NCBI GenBank assembly: GCA_038199985.1
Contig: JBBPYK010000109.1
Coordinates: forward strand, 62,001-126,000
Direction of reading: 5' to 3'
DNA from: Arthrobacter_J sp038199985
GTDB taxonomy: Bacteria; Actinomycetota; Actinomycetes; Actinomycetales; Micrococcaceae
Length of the DNA stretch: 64,000 nt
A program made the position numbers and the translations under genes. Below the pieces are notes generated by a model, which was not told the DNA's origin, did no database searches, and saw only the letters and a program-made list of their open reading frames with translations. Of the stretch, positions 25,582 to 34,192 are shown in pieces; position 1 is the first letter of the stretch, and the number at the start of each line of letters is the position of its first letter.

Positions 25582-25620
25582 TGTTGAGGGGGACGGGCAA
25601 GATGTTCGTCCCCCTCAACA
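25582..25620 (+). terminator. Strong hairpin between infB and rbfA
   Basis: A perfect 14-bp inverted repeat (25582-25595 and 25607-25620) with an 11-base loop begins eight bases after the infB stop. There is no T-tract, so it may be a partial terminator or an RNA processing/stability stem within the infB-rbfA transcript. Confidence 0.6.
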
Positions 25621-25672
25621 CTGAACGTCACCCACAAGAAAGTTTCATGCCTGGAGACCCTAAGGAGCGGTT

Positions 25673-26170
25673 ATGGCAGACCCGGCACGCGCAGCACGAC
25701 TTGCGCAGCGAATCAAAGTGGTCGTCGCGGAGGCATTGCGCCGGCGCGTCAAGGATCCACGTATGGAGGCGATCACCATAACGGACGCCAGAGTCACCAA
25801 CGATCTCCAGCACGCTACGCTCTACTACACGGTTTTCGGAGATAGTGAGCAGGCAGCAGACACCCGGAGGGCGCTTGAATCAGCCAAGGGAGTGCTGCGC
25901 AACGAAGTTGGGCGAAACCTCACTGTCAGGTTGACTCCCACCTTAGAATTTGTTCCGGATGAGATCCCCGTGAACGCCAGTCATCTCGAGGAGCTGCTCC
26001 GCGCTGCTAAGGAAAGGGACGCTGAAGTCGCAGCGTTGGCTCAGGGCGCTGCCTTTGCGGGCGACTCAGATCCGTATCGGATGGAAGATGCAGCAGGGGA
26101 CCCCGTTAAAGGGGCGGATCCTGGGACTGACGGAAACGTCCGTCCTGACGATACTGACCACGAACGGTAG
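25673..26170 (+). CDS. rbfA: Ribosome-binding factor A
   Basis: A 165-residue protein. The KH-like fold spans about 1-110 (RAARLAQRIKVVVAEALRR, then DPRMEAITITDARVTNDLQHATLYYTV). An acidic and polar tail follows, as usual in actinobacteria. It assists late 30S maturation. AAGGAGCGGTT precedes the ATG. truB starts eight bases after the stop. Confidence 0.93.
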   Translation: MADPARAARLAQRIKVVVAEALRRRVKDPRMEAITITDARVTNDLQHATLYYTVFGDSEQAADTRRALESAKGVLRNEVGRNLTVRLTPTLEFVPDEIPVNASHLEELLRAAKERDAEVAALAQGAAFAGDSDPYRMEDAAGDPVKGADPGTDGNVRPDDTDHER

Positions 26171-26177
26171 GGTCGCC

Positions 26178-27098
26178 GTGGGAGGCAAATCGCAGTCGGG
26201 ACCTTCTGGGTTGATCATCGTGGACAAGCCGCAGGACTGGACAAGCCACGACGTCGTCGGGCGTATGAGACGACTAGCGGAGACTCGGAAAGTCGGGCAC
26301 GCAGGAACACTAGATCCGATGGCTACTGGAGTCCTTGTCGTAGGTGTCAACAAGGCAACGCGTTTGCTCACTTATATTGTGGGGACATCTAAGACCTACG
26401 CGGGTACCATCCGTCTGGGACAGTCCACCCGCACGGACGATGCGGAGGGCGAGATTCTCGACGAACATATCGCCGCCGCGGTAACGGAAGAAGCGATTCT
26501 GGACGTTGTGACGTCGTTGACGGGTGACATCATGCAGGTGCCCAGCAGCGTGAGCGCCATCAAAGTCAATGGGGTGCGCGCCTATGCGAAGGTCCGTTCC
26601 GGGGAGGAAGTTTCTCTGGCGGCCCGCCCGATCACGGTGCATAGTTTCGAAGTGCACGATGTCCGCCGGATCCGCGGGGGTAAGCTCGTTGACGTCGATG
26701 TGACTGTGGACTGCAGTTCGGGCACCTACATCCGGGCTCTTGCGCGAGACCTCGGTAGTGCGTTGGGTGTCGGCGGACATTTGACCGCGCTACGCAGAAC
26801 CCGAGTGGGACCGTACCTGCTGGAGGGAGCGTCCACGCTGGAGGAGCTCGCTGAGGACTTGAACATACTCAGCCTGGATGATGCAGCGCGGGCACTATTT
26901 CCGGTTCGTGAGCTCACAGACACGGACGCCGTGGATCTTTCGTTTGGTAGGCGGATTTCGGCTGGCTTGGGGGCCGCCGAGGGGCCGGTCGCTGCGTTTG
27001 CACCCGATGGCAGGCTGATGGCTCTCCTGAAGGACGAAGAGGACTCGGCCAAGCCGCTTCTTGTGTTTGCGGCCGACGACGGCGGATCCGCCCGGTGA
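26178..27098 (+). CDS. truB: tRNA pseudouridine(55) synthase
   Basis: A 306-residue TruB. The catalytic Asp46 lies in HAGTLDPMATG, and SGTYIRALARDLG is also conserved. I set the start at GTG 26178, shortly before GLIIVDKPQDWTSHDVV; an upstream open frame overlaps rbfA and is not family-like. It makes pseudouridine 55 in the T-loop of tRNAs. Its stop overlaps the start of the next small membrane gene (GTGA). Confidence 0.93.
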   Translation: MGGKSQSGPSGLIIVDKPQDWTSHDVVGRMRRLAETRKVGHAGTLDPMATGVLVVGVNKATRLLTYIVGTSKTYAGTIRLGQSTRTDDAEGEILDEHIAAAVTEEAILDVVTSLTGDIMQVPSSVSAIKVNGVRAYAKVRSGEEVSLAARPITVHSFEVHDVRRIRGGKLVDVDVTVDCSSGTYIRALARDLGSALGVGGHLTALRRTRVGPYLLEGASTLEELAEDLNILSLDDAARALFPVRELTDTDAVDLSFGRRISAGLGAAEGPVAAFAPDGRLMALLKDEEDSAKPLLVFAADDGGSAR

Positions 27099-27469
27099 CA
27101 GCCGACGGATTCTTCATCGCAGGTGCTGTCGTGTGTCTTATCTCGACTTTGCTCTGTTTCGGAGCAGCAACACTGAGCCAGCCGCCGAATGACATCACGA
27201 TCATTTCTGTAGCGGTCGTGGAGTTCTTTTTGGTCGTTTACGCAATTTCAGGTGCTGTTAGACAATTCACGGGCGATCCCGTCATCGGCGAATTGTGGGA
27301 GTTCTGGGGATACCTCTTGACTGCGCTGTTGGTGCCCGTCGGTGCTTTTTGGTGGGCCATCCTTGAACGGTCTAAGTGGAGCAATATCGTTCTTGGTGCC
27401 GTCGGGATCACTATTTTTGTCATGCTGTTCCGAATGGAACAAATCTGGAGTGGAGTGGCGAGCACATGA
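27095..27469 (+). CDS. Small four-helix membrane protein of unknown function
   Basis: A 124-residue protein with about four hydrophobic segments (residues 5-28, 33-52, 66-90 and 95-114). It starts with GTG overlapping the truB stop, and its own stop overlaps the next ATG. I do not recognise a family. Two more small membrane genes follow with the same overlaps, so the three are probably made together and may form one membrane complex. Confidence 0.7.
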   Translation: MTADGFFIAGAVVCLISTLLCFGAATLSQPPNDITIISVAVVEFFLVVYAISGAVRQFTGDPVIGELWEFWGYLLTALLVPVGAFWWAILERSKWSNIVLGAVGITIFVMLFRMEQIWSGVAST

Positions 27470-27939
27470 ACCCATCCGTAGCGGGGCCGCACCGATCCTC
27501 TGAACCCTCAGACCGACGGTCCGGAGCGGGCCGGTTACTCATTGCTGTCTATGGAATTTTCGCCATATCTTCGACAGCCAGAGCCAGCTACCAGATAGTC
27601 ACTAAGTTCGGTGAAGCACCTGTCGCATACCTACTGTCGGCCTTCGCCGCCACCGTTTACATCCTCGCAACGGTATCCCTTGCGCGCCGAGGGAACATCG
27701 CGTTCTGGGTATCGGTCGGAGCTGTAGGGGTAGAACTCGCCGGGGTGGTGCTGATCGGAGCATTCAGTATTTTTGACACCGGAATGTTCCCTCACGATAC
27801 GGTGTGGTCAGCTTTCGGAAAGGGATACGGCTATGTCCCGCTTATTTTGCCGATTCTGGGGTTACTGTGGCTTTACCGTCATAGGCCCTCCCGGCTGGAT
27901 AGGATCAACGTAGATGACGAGCCGAGGAGAGCACCATGA
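27466..27939 (+). CDS. Small membrane protein of unknown function
   Basis: A 157-residue protein with a polar N-terminal 23 residues, four hydrophobic segments (about 24-45, 54-77, 83-107, 122-143) and a basic tail. The ATG at 27466 overlaps the preceding stop (ATGA); an upstream in-frame extension lies inside the previous gene. No family recognised. It sits in the middle of the truB-ribF membrane trio. Confidence 0.7.
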   Translation: MNPSVAGPHRSSEPSDRRSGAGRLLIAVYGIFAISSTARASYQIVTKFGEAPVAYLLSAFAATVYILATVSLARRGNIAFWVSVGAVGVELAGVVLIGAFSIFDTGMFPHDTVWSAFGKGYGYVPLILPILGLLWLYRHRPSRLDRINVDDEPRRAP

Positions 27940-28511
27940 CGGAACCAACCCCAAAGCACGGGAACGCAAGCGCTAGCGCCGGCGCCCACGCGTCAAATGC
28001 ACAGAAGCCAGCAGGCCCTGCCGATAAGAGTGAAAACGCTAAGAAGACGACGCGCATCGGAGGCAAAGCGTCCGTTCGCGGCGGCCAGGACCGCAGTGAT
28101 TGGAACGTTTTCCGCACTGTGGTTATCGCTGTGGGAGTCGTCGTCATTGGTTTAGGGGCCTATGCATTGGTGACAGGTACTGCTGGGTTGCCCGAACCAA
28201 CCGAGCCTCCCGTCAATGCGACGCTAGAGAGCCAGTACCGCTTTTTCGCCGCCATGATGATTGGCGTCGGCGCTGCCTTTGTTGCTATCGCCGTGAAGTT
28301 CCAGTGGTCGAATATGTTGTGGCTCGTTTGCCTGATGATATTTGTCGGAGGTATCGGTCGTGTTCTCTCGTGGGCATTTTCGGGTACACCACATTTCACG
28401 CTGATCATACTCATGGTCATTGAACTGGCGTTTCCTGCCGCATTGGTCGTGTGGCATGCCTATATCGTCAAAACCAGCGAAATTAAGCAGCAATACGCTC
28501 AGAACCGCTAG
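27936..28511 (+). CDS. DUF4345-like membrane protein
   Basis: A 191-residue protein with a low-complexity, lysine-rich N-terminal 55 residues and four membrane segments. The pattern of a conserved YRFFAAMMIGVGAAFVAIA segment, then GGIGRVLSW, and a final helix ending LVVWHAY matches the DUF4345 group. The ATG overlaps the preceding stop. Function unknown. It closes the three-gene membrane cassette; ribF starts 50 bases later. Confidence 0.7.
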   Translation: MTEPTPKHGNASASAGAHASNAQKPAGPADKSENAKKTTRIGGKASVRGGQDRSDWNVFRTVVIAVGVVVIGLGAYALVTGTAGLPEPTEPPVNATLESQYRFFAAMMIGVGAAFVAIAVKFQWSNMLWLVCLMIFVGGIGRVLSWAFSGTPHFTLIILMVIELAFPAALVVWHAYIVKTSEIKQQYAQNR

Positions 28512-28561
28512 CTCGGAACTGTCAGCAACCAAGTTCTTTCGATATTCTCTGCAGGAGCCAC

Positions 28562-29557
28562 GTGTATCTCTGGAATGACCTCGCCGAAATCCCTGAGGAA
28601 TTCGGCCCGTCGGTAGTCACCATCGGAAACTTCGATGGGGTGCACCGGGGACACCAGCAAGTCCTGAAGCAAGTGGTAGGCGAGGCAGCCCGGCTGGCGG
28701 TGGCCGCCGTCGTCATTTCTTTTGACCCTCATCCCGCGCAGGTACACCGTCCCGAATCCGCCCCGGAGTTGATCATGGGGCTCCCAGGTAGGGTTCACGC
28801 ACTGGCTGAAACGGGCATCGATGCGCTGCTGATGATGACCTACGACCTGCAACTGGCCGAGAATACCCCCGAGGAATTTGTGCGCAAAGTCTTCGTCGAC
28901 GGTCTGAACGCCTCGGCGGTGGTCATTGGTCACGACGTCCGGTTCGGAAAGGGCAATAGTGGAGATCTCTCCACGATGCGGGAACTTGGGGGCCGCTTGG
29001 GCTTTGACGTAGTCGTAGTCGATGAATTTGGGCAGAGTCTTCCGGAAGATCCGCAAGCGGACGACGAAGGGCGCCGGTGCTCGTCCACGTGGGTTCGCGA
29101 GGCGCTGGCCACTGGTGAGGTAGCCACTGCCGCTCGCGTTCTTGGCAGACCTCACAGGGTACGCGGCGAGATAGTCCATGGTGCCGAGCGTGGGCGAAAG
29201 TTGGGTTTTCCCACAGCAAACCTATCTCAGCAGGCAACAGGAATGATCCCCCTTGACGGCGTCTACGCGGGGTGGTTGGTCGATGCCGCCGGAAACCGTT
29301 GGCCCTCAGCGATCTCGGTTGGGTCCAACCCGACGTTTGAGAACGTCTCGCGGCAGGTCGAAGCGCACGTTATTGATAGGCCGACGGAACGAACCGAGGA
29401 CTTTAATCTCTACGGCCAGATGGTCGTGGTCGAATTTGTTGATCGCTTGCGCGGCATGGTTGCCTACAAAGGGACTGAAGCGCTGGTGGATCAAATGCAC
29501 CGTGACGTTTCTTTGACGCGCAGCTTGCTTTCGACAGATCCACCCGCTGACCGGTAA
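28562..29557 (+). CDS. ribF: Bifunctional riboflavin kinase/FAD synthetase
   Basis: A 331-residue RibF. The N-terminal FMN adenylyltransferase domain has GNFDGVHRGH (about 22-31) and FDPHPAQV. The C-terminal flavokinase domain (about 185-325) has the GRKLGFPTANL and VSIGS-type (ISVGSNPTFEN) motifs. It turns riboflavin into FMN and FAD. GTG start at 28562 with a weak GGAG upstream. It lies in the usual position before rpsO. Confidence 0.95.
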   Translation: MYLWNDLAEIPEEFGPSVVTIGNFDGVHRGHQQVLKQVVGEAARLAVAAVVISFDPHPAQVHRPESAPELIMGLPGRVHALAETGIDALLMMTYDLQLAENTPEEFVRKVFVDGLNASAVVIGHDVRFGKGNSGDLSTMRELGGRLGFDVVVVDEFGQSLPEDPQADDEGRRCSSTWVREALATGEVATAARVLGRPHRVRGEIVHGAERGRKLGFPTANLSQQATGMIPLDGVYAGWLVDAAGNRWPSAISVGSNPTFENVSRQVEAHVIDRPTERTEDFNLYGQMVVVEFVDRLRGMVAYKGTEALVDQMHRDVSLTRSLLSTDPPADR

Positions 29558-29638
29558 CCTTTAGATTGGTTCGGCTGCAGTCCGCGGTTGCTGAACTGGC
29601 ACGACATCACTTGACGCGGTACAACTCTAGGAGTTCGT

Positions 29639-29908
29639 GTGGCATTAGACGCCGCTACCAAGCAGGAAATCATGAAAGACTTCGCAACGGGCGAAGCTGA
29701 CACCGGTTCACCGGAGGTTCAGATCGCCATGCTGACTCGACGCATTAAGGGGCTCACCGAGCACCTCAAAATGCACAAGCATGACCACCACACACGTCGT
29801 GGTCTGATGGCTATGGTCGGTCGCCGGAAGCGCCTGCTTACTTACTTGAAGAACACAGACATCGTGCGCTACCGTGCTCTCATCGAGCGCCTCGGTCTGC
29901 GTCGATAG
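29639..29908 (+). CDS. rpsO: 30S ribosomal protein S15
   Basis: An 89-residue S15 of standard length, with FATGEADTGSPEVQIAMLTRRI and HTRRGLMAMVGRRKRLLTYLK. It binds 16S rRNA early in 30S assembly. GTG start after TAGGAG. A classical terminator follows immediately, separating it from pnp. Confidence 0.97.
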   Translation: MALDAATKQEIMKDFATGEADTGSPEVQIAMLTRRIKGLTEHLKMHKHDHHTRRGLMAMVGRRKRLLTYLKNTDIVRYRALIERLGLRR

Positions 29909-29920
29909 CTGGACCACAGG

Positions 29921-29951
29921 CGGCGCCTCCAAGTTATGGAGGCGCCGTTTT
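29921..29951 (+). terminator. Rho-independent terminator after rpsO
   Basis: A perfect 10-bp GC-rich stem (29921-29930 and 29938-29947) with a 7-base loop, followed by TTTTC. It begins 13 bases after the rpsO stop. Confidence 0.85.
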
Positions 29952-30060
29952 CAGTCCACTCTGAGCGGCTACTGCGGTGACCGCTAAAAACTAAAAAGCA
30001 CGTGATCTAGTACAACAAGCAGGAGTCAGTCAGCGTCACGCATTCGCGGTCCTCGGTAGT

Positions 30061-30176
30061 GGTCTTCGGGAGGTTTCTTCCCGCGGATCTCGATCGAAGA
30101 CCGGATGCACAGCAGATCGGACAAAGGTCCCGGATCTGAGTTGGTGCAGGCTGCCTCCGTTACAAAGAAACGGAGG
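30061..30176 (+). promoter_or_regulatory. Structured pnp leader with a ribosome-binding-site hairpin
   Basis: Two stems lie in the pnp leader. GGTCTTCG (30061-30068) pairs with CGAAGACC (30095-30102). CCTCCGT (30154-30160) pairs perfectly with ACGGAGG (30170-30176) around a 9-base A-rich loop. The 3' arm of the second stem is the pnp ribosome-binding site (GGAGGTG, ATG at 30186), so it can block translation. PNPase genes are commonly autoregulated through their leader, which makes this a plausible control element. Confidence 0.55.
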
Positions 30177-30185
30177 TGACTCTCT

Positions 30186-32408
30186 ATGGAGGGTCCCGAA
30201 ATTCAATTCTCTGAAGCTGTCATTGATAACGGCCAGTACGGCAAGCGCGTCATTCGCTTTGAAACCGGCCGCGTTGCACAGCAAGCCGCTGGTGCGGCAA
30301 TGGTTTACATTGACGAAGACACTACGCTGCTCTCCGCAACGAGCGCAGGAAAATCCCCTCGCGAAGGATTCGACTTCTTCCCCTTGACGGTCGACGTCGA
30401 AGAGCGCATGTACGCCGCTGGTCGTATCCCGGGTTCATTCTTCCGTCGAGAGGGACGTCCGTCCACGGAGGCGATTCTCGCCTGCCGTCTCATGGACCGA
30501 CCGCTGCGCCCAGCGTTCGTCAAGGGGCTGCGCAACGAGGTCCAGATCGTCGTGACAGTGCTGGCCATCAATCCGGATGTTCTTTATGACGTAGTCGCAA
30601 TCAACGCATCCTCCATGTCCACGCAGCTATCCGGCCTTCCATTCTCAGGTCCAATTGGCGGTGTTCGGGTAGCCCTTATCGAAAACCAGTGGGTTGCCTT
30701 CCCCACCCACTCAGAACTGGAAAAGGCCGTCTTCAGTATGGTCGTTGCCGGCCGTATAGCTTCAGATGACGTAGCCATCATGATGGTCGAGGCCGAGGCC
30801 ACGGACAACGCCTGGAATCTGATCCGTGAGCAGGGCGCGACAGCTCCCACGGAAGAGGTCGTATCTGAAGGTTTGGAAGCGGCGAAGCCGTTTATCCGCA
30901 CTTTGTGTGACGCTCAGTCCGATCTCGCAGCTCGTGCCGCGAAGCCCACTGTAGAATTTCCCATCTTCCGGGACTACGAGGACGACGTTTTTGAGGCCGT
31001 GGAATCCGTTGGGGCTGCCAAGCTGTCTGAGATCTTTACGATCGCTGACAAGCAGGACCGCGACATTGCTGCCAGTGCCTACCGTGATGAACTTGTGGCC
31101 GAACTAAGCCCGCGTTTCGAGGGCCGTCAGAAGGAAATCACCGGTGCATTCGGCGGTCTGACCAAACAGGTTGTGCGTCAACGAATTCTCCGCGACCAGG
31201 TTCGTATCGACGGCCGTGGACTTTCTGATATCCGGAAGCTGACAGCTGAGGTAGAGGTGCTGCCGCGTGTGCATGGATCGGCGATCTTCGAGCGCGGTGA
31301 AACTCAGATCCTGGGCGTTACCACGTTGAACATGCTCAAAATGGAGCAGCAGATCGATTCTCTTTCTCCTGTAACGCGCAAGCGCTATATGCATAACTAC
31401 AACTTCCCCCCGTACTCCACTGGCGAGACGGGCCGTGTGGGTTCACCGAAGCGTCGTGAAATCGGGCACGGTGCCCTCGCTGAGCGCGCCCTGATGCCTG
31501 TACTGCCGTCACGCGAGGAGTTCCCGTACGCAATTCGTCAGGTGTCGGAGGCACTTAGCTCAAATGGCTCCACGTCTATGGGATCAGTCTGCGCTTCAAC
31601 TCTCTCCCTCCTCAACGCCGGAGTACCGCTGAAGGCCGCGGTTGCCGGAATTGCCATGGGATTGGTGTCGGATGAAGTAGACGGTCAGACTCGCTACGCC
31701 GCGCTGACGGATATCCTCGGTGCTGAAGATGCTTTCGGCGACATGGACTTCAAGGTTGCCGGTACATCTGAGTTCATCACAGCCATCCAGCTGGACACCA
31801 AGCTCGACGGTCTCCCTGCTTCAGTTCTTGCAGCAGCACTGAAGCAGGCCCGCGAAGCACGTCTTCATATCCTCGGTGTTCTCGAGGCTTCGATCGACAC
31901 TCCGGATGAACTATCGGAGTTCGCTCCCCGTATTATCTCTGTGAAGATTCCCGTAGACAAGATTGGTGAAGTCATTGGCCCGAAGGGCAAGATGATTAAC
32001 CAGATTCAGGAAGACACTGGCGCGGACATCTCCATCGAGGACGACGGGACGGTCCTGATCGGTGCAACTGATGGAACATCGGCTGAAGCCGCACGGGCTG
32101 CCGTCAATGCGATAGCCAACCCACAGGTTCCTGAGATTGGCGAACGCTACCTCGGCACCGTTGTGAAGACGACCGCGTTCGGTGCATTCGTGTCGTTGAC
32201 TCCGGGCAAGGACGGTCTTCTGCACATCTCTGAGCTGCGCAAACTGGCCAGTGGCAAGCGCGTGGACAACGTCGACGATGTGGTGAGCATCGGACAGAAG
32301 GTTCAGGTCGAGATCACCAAGATCGATGACCGTGGCAAGCTGTCGCTGTCGCCGGTTGTTGCTGACGATGCTACTGAATCCAACGGTGAGGAAGCGGTTG
32401 CCGAATAA
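30186..32408 (+). CDS. pnp: Polyribonucleotide nucleotidyltransferase
   Basis: A 740-residue PNPase. Two RNase PH domains span about 15-250 and 345-565, separated by the helical linker. A KH domain (about 580-640, VIGPKGKMINQIQEDTGADISIEDDG) and an S1 domain (about 655-725, GTVVKTTAFGAFVSL) follow. It degrades RNA 3' to 5' by phosphorolysis and can add tails. The ATG follows a strong GGAGGTG that lies within a hairpin. Confidence 0.97.
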   Translation: MEGPEIQFSEAVIDNGQYGKRVIRFETGRVAQQAAGAAMVYIDEDTTLLSATSAGKSPREGFDFFPLTVDVEERMYAAGRIPGSFFRREGRPSTEAILACRLMDRPLRPAFVKGLRNEVQIVVTVLAINPDVLYDVVAINASSMSTQLSGLPFSGPIGGVRVALIENQWVAFPTHSELEKAVFSMVVAGRIASDDVAIMMVEAEATDNAWNLIREQGATAPTEEVVSEGLEAAKPFIRTLCDAQSDLAARAAKPTVEFPIFRDYEDDVFEAVESVGAAKLSEIFTIADKQDRDIAASAYRDELVAELSPRFEGRQKEITGAFGGLTKQVVRQRILRDQVRIDGRGLSDIRKLTAEVEVLPRVHGSAIFERGETQILGVTTLNMLKMEQQIDSLSPVTRKRYMHNYNFPPYSTGETGRVGSPKRREIGHGALAERALMPVLPSREEFPYAIRQVSEALSSNGSTSMGSVCASTLSLLNAGVPLKAAVAGIAMGLVSDEVDGQTRYAALTDILGAEDAFGDMDFKVAGTSEFITAIQLDTKLDGLPASVLAAALKQAREARLHILGVLEASIDTPDELSEFAPRIISVKIPVDKIGEVIGPKGKMINQIQEDTGADISIEDDGTVLIGATDGTSAEAARAAVNAIANPQVPEIGERYLGTVVKTTAFGAFVSLTPGKDGLLHISELRKLASGKRVDNVDDVVSIGQKVQVEITKIDDRGKLSLSPVVADDATESNGEEAVAE

Positions 32409-32409
32409 T

Positions 32410-33789
32410 TTGGCTCCCGCAATACCGCTACCGCTGAACGGGCATGCAGCCGGGAGAGGAAACTCCCCGGCTGCGGGGAATTCGAGCCTCATCTCCGGGG
32501 GACCGGGCGGCGCCATCGTGCGTCGCTCGGTTCTGCCGGGGGGCGTTCGAGTCCTAACAGAGGCGATGCCTGATCAGCGGTCAGCTACCATTGGTTTCTG
32601 GGTCGGTGTTGGCTCCCGGGATGAATCCGAGGGCCAACAAGGCTCCACGCATTTTCTCGAGCATCTCTTGTTCAAGGGAACACATCGTCGTACTGCCATG
32701 GATATCGCATCTGCCTTCGACGAGGTAGGAGGGGAATCCAATGCCGCGACGGCAAAGGAGAGCACGTGCTACTACGCGCGTGTGCTGGATGAAGACCTGC
32801 CCATGGCCATAGATGTTATTGCAGACATGGTGACAGGCGCAGCCTTGGACGCCCATGAGCTCGAGCAGGAGCGCACTGTGATCTTGGAAGAAATCGCTAT
32901 GGACAACGATGATCCGGCGGAGGTCGCCCACGAGAAGTTTGTGGAGTCTGTACTTGCCGGTCACACATTGGCAAGACCCATCGGGGGAACCCCCGAAGCA
33001 ATTCAGTCGGTGACCCGAGAATCGGTCCAGGACCACTACGAGCGTCACTACCGTCCAGGTGAGCTGGTGGTCACGGCTGCCGGTGGGCTGGACCATGACG
33101 CCGTATGTCAGTTAGTTTTCGAAGCCATTAATGCTGCAGGCTGGCCACTGCATCCTGATGCTGAGCCTGTGGATCGGCGGCCGTCTGCGTCTGTGGATAT
33201 CGGTGGCGCCGGGGGTGTCCATGTTCACTACCGGGCGGTGGAGCAGGCGAATATTGTCATGGGGTGCCCTTCGATATCTGCCACAGATGATCGCCGCTAC
33301 GTGATGAGCGTCATGAATGCGATATTCGGCGGTGGAATGTCCTCGCGACTCTTTCAGGAGATCCGAGAGCTACGTGGGCTCGCCTACGCCACTTATTCGT
33401 TTTCAGTGGCCTACGCCGATGCCGGTTACTTCGGCATGTACGCAGGATGTTCGCCTGCGAGAACGCGGGAGGTCATTGATCTCATGGGCGAGGAACTTGA
33501 GAGACTCGCAGCAGAGGGAATCACCGATGCCGAGCTCGCCAAAGCTGTCGGACAACTGTCGGGTGGAATCGTCCTGGCACTTGAGGACACCGGATCACGG
33601 ATGTCGCGTTTGGGGCGGGCGGAGCTCGTCACGGGTGAGTTTGTTGATGTCGACACTGCTCTGCAACGGATCCGTCAGGTTACCGTGGCGCAGGTTCAGG
33701 AACTGGCTGCTGAACTGGCAGGGTCGCCTCGTACAATCACCGTAGTCGGGCCGTTTGCCTCTCCGGTAGAGCTCGGCTTCTCGATATAG
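32410..33789 (+). CDS. M16-family zinc metalloprotease (PepR-like)
   Basis: A 459-residue processing-peptidase-like protein. The inverted zinc motif HFLEH is at 81-85, with the downstream glutamate in ELEQERTVILEEI. The two M16 halves are clear. The start is uncertain: TTG at 32410, just after the pnp stop, gives the natural length; the open frame extends upstream inside pnp but is not family-like. This gene usually follows pnp in actinobacteria, before dapB. Here molybdenum-cofactor genes intervene before dapB. Confidence 0.88.
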   Translation: MAPAIPLPLNGHAAGRGNSPAAGNSSLISGGPGGAIVRRSVLPGGVRVLTEAMPDQRSATIGFWVGVGSRDESEGQQGSTHFLEHLLFKGTHRRTAMDIASAFDEVGGESNAATAKESTCYYARVLDEDLPMAIDVIADMVTGAALDAHELEQERTVILEEIAMDNDDPAEVAHEKFVESVLAGHTLARPIGGTPEAIQSVTRESVQDHYERHYRPGELVVTAAGGLDHDAVCQLVFEAINAAGWPLHPDAEPVDRRPSASVDIGGAGGVHVHYRAVEQANIVMGCPSISATDDRRYVMSVMNAIFGGGMSSRLFQEIRELRGLAYATYSFSVAYADAGYFGMYAGCSPARTREVIDLMGEELERLAAEGITDAELAKAVGQLSGGIVLALEDTGSRMSRLGRAELVTGEFVDVDTALQRIRQVTVAQVQELAAELAGSPRTITVVGPFASPVELGFSI

Positions 33790-33827
33790 CAACAAGGGAA
33801 TTCGGCTGTGCCTATCAGTTCCACCCG

Positions 33828-34085
33828 TCAGCCGCCTGCAAAGGGTGGAAGGACATCAAGCACTTGGCCGTCTCCTAACGGTTGATCACGATCTCGGATG
33901 ACGGTTTCGTCCAGCAGGAGACTGCTGCGTTCCAGTACCTGACGAAGTGACGGTTTGCCGTTTAGGTCAGGGTGTGCGGCCAATGCTGCGACCAGCACTG
34001 CATGAATAGAATCGTGTGTGGGCTGCAGCTCTTCTTGAGCAACGCCTGTTGCTGCTTGCGCTGCGCCAAAATACCTGATGAGCAC
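33828..34085 (-). CDS. moaD: MoaD/ThiS-family sulfur carrier, small subunit of molybdopterin synthase
   Basis: An 85-residue ubiquitin-like protein ending in the required Gly-Gly (PPFAGG). The C-terminus takes a thiocarboxylate and donates sulfur to precursor Z within molybdopterin synthase (MoaD-MoaE). The GTG start has AAAGGA about nine bases upstream. It is divergent from moeA and completes the synthase with the moaE at the end of the facing operon. A ThiS identity is less likely given the neighbours. Confidence 0.85.
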   Translation of the reverse strand: MLIRYFGAAQAATGVAQEELQPTHDSIHAVLVAALAAHPDLNGKPSLRQVLERSSLLLDETVIRDRDQPLGDGQVLDVLPPFAGG

Positions 34086-34192
34086 CGTTCCCCGTCCTTT
34101 AAACGTCTCCGCCCATGCTACGTTACCGGTTGGCGCACGGGTAGGATTATGGCGCAGGAGCCGAGCAGATAAATCCTGAAGGGGGAAGTGGT

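Noticed and set aside
29952..30185. tRNA or small RNA gene between rpsO and pnp
   Set aside because: No cloverleaf or T-loop pattern is visible; the stems are better explained as the pnp leader.
34086..34192. Molybdenum-cofactor riboswitch before moeA
   Set aside because: The divergent gap is only 107 bases and I could not find the expected multi-stem arrangement.
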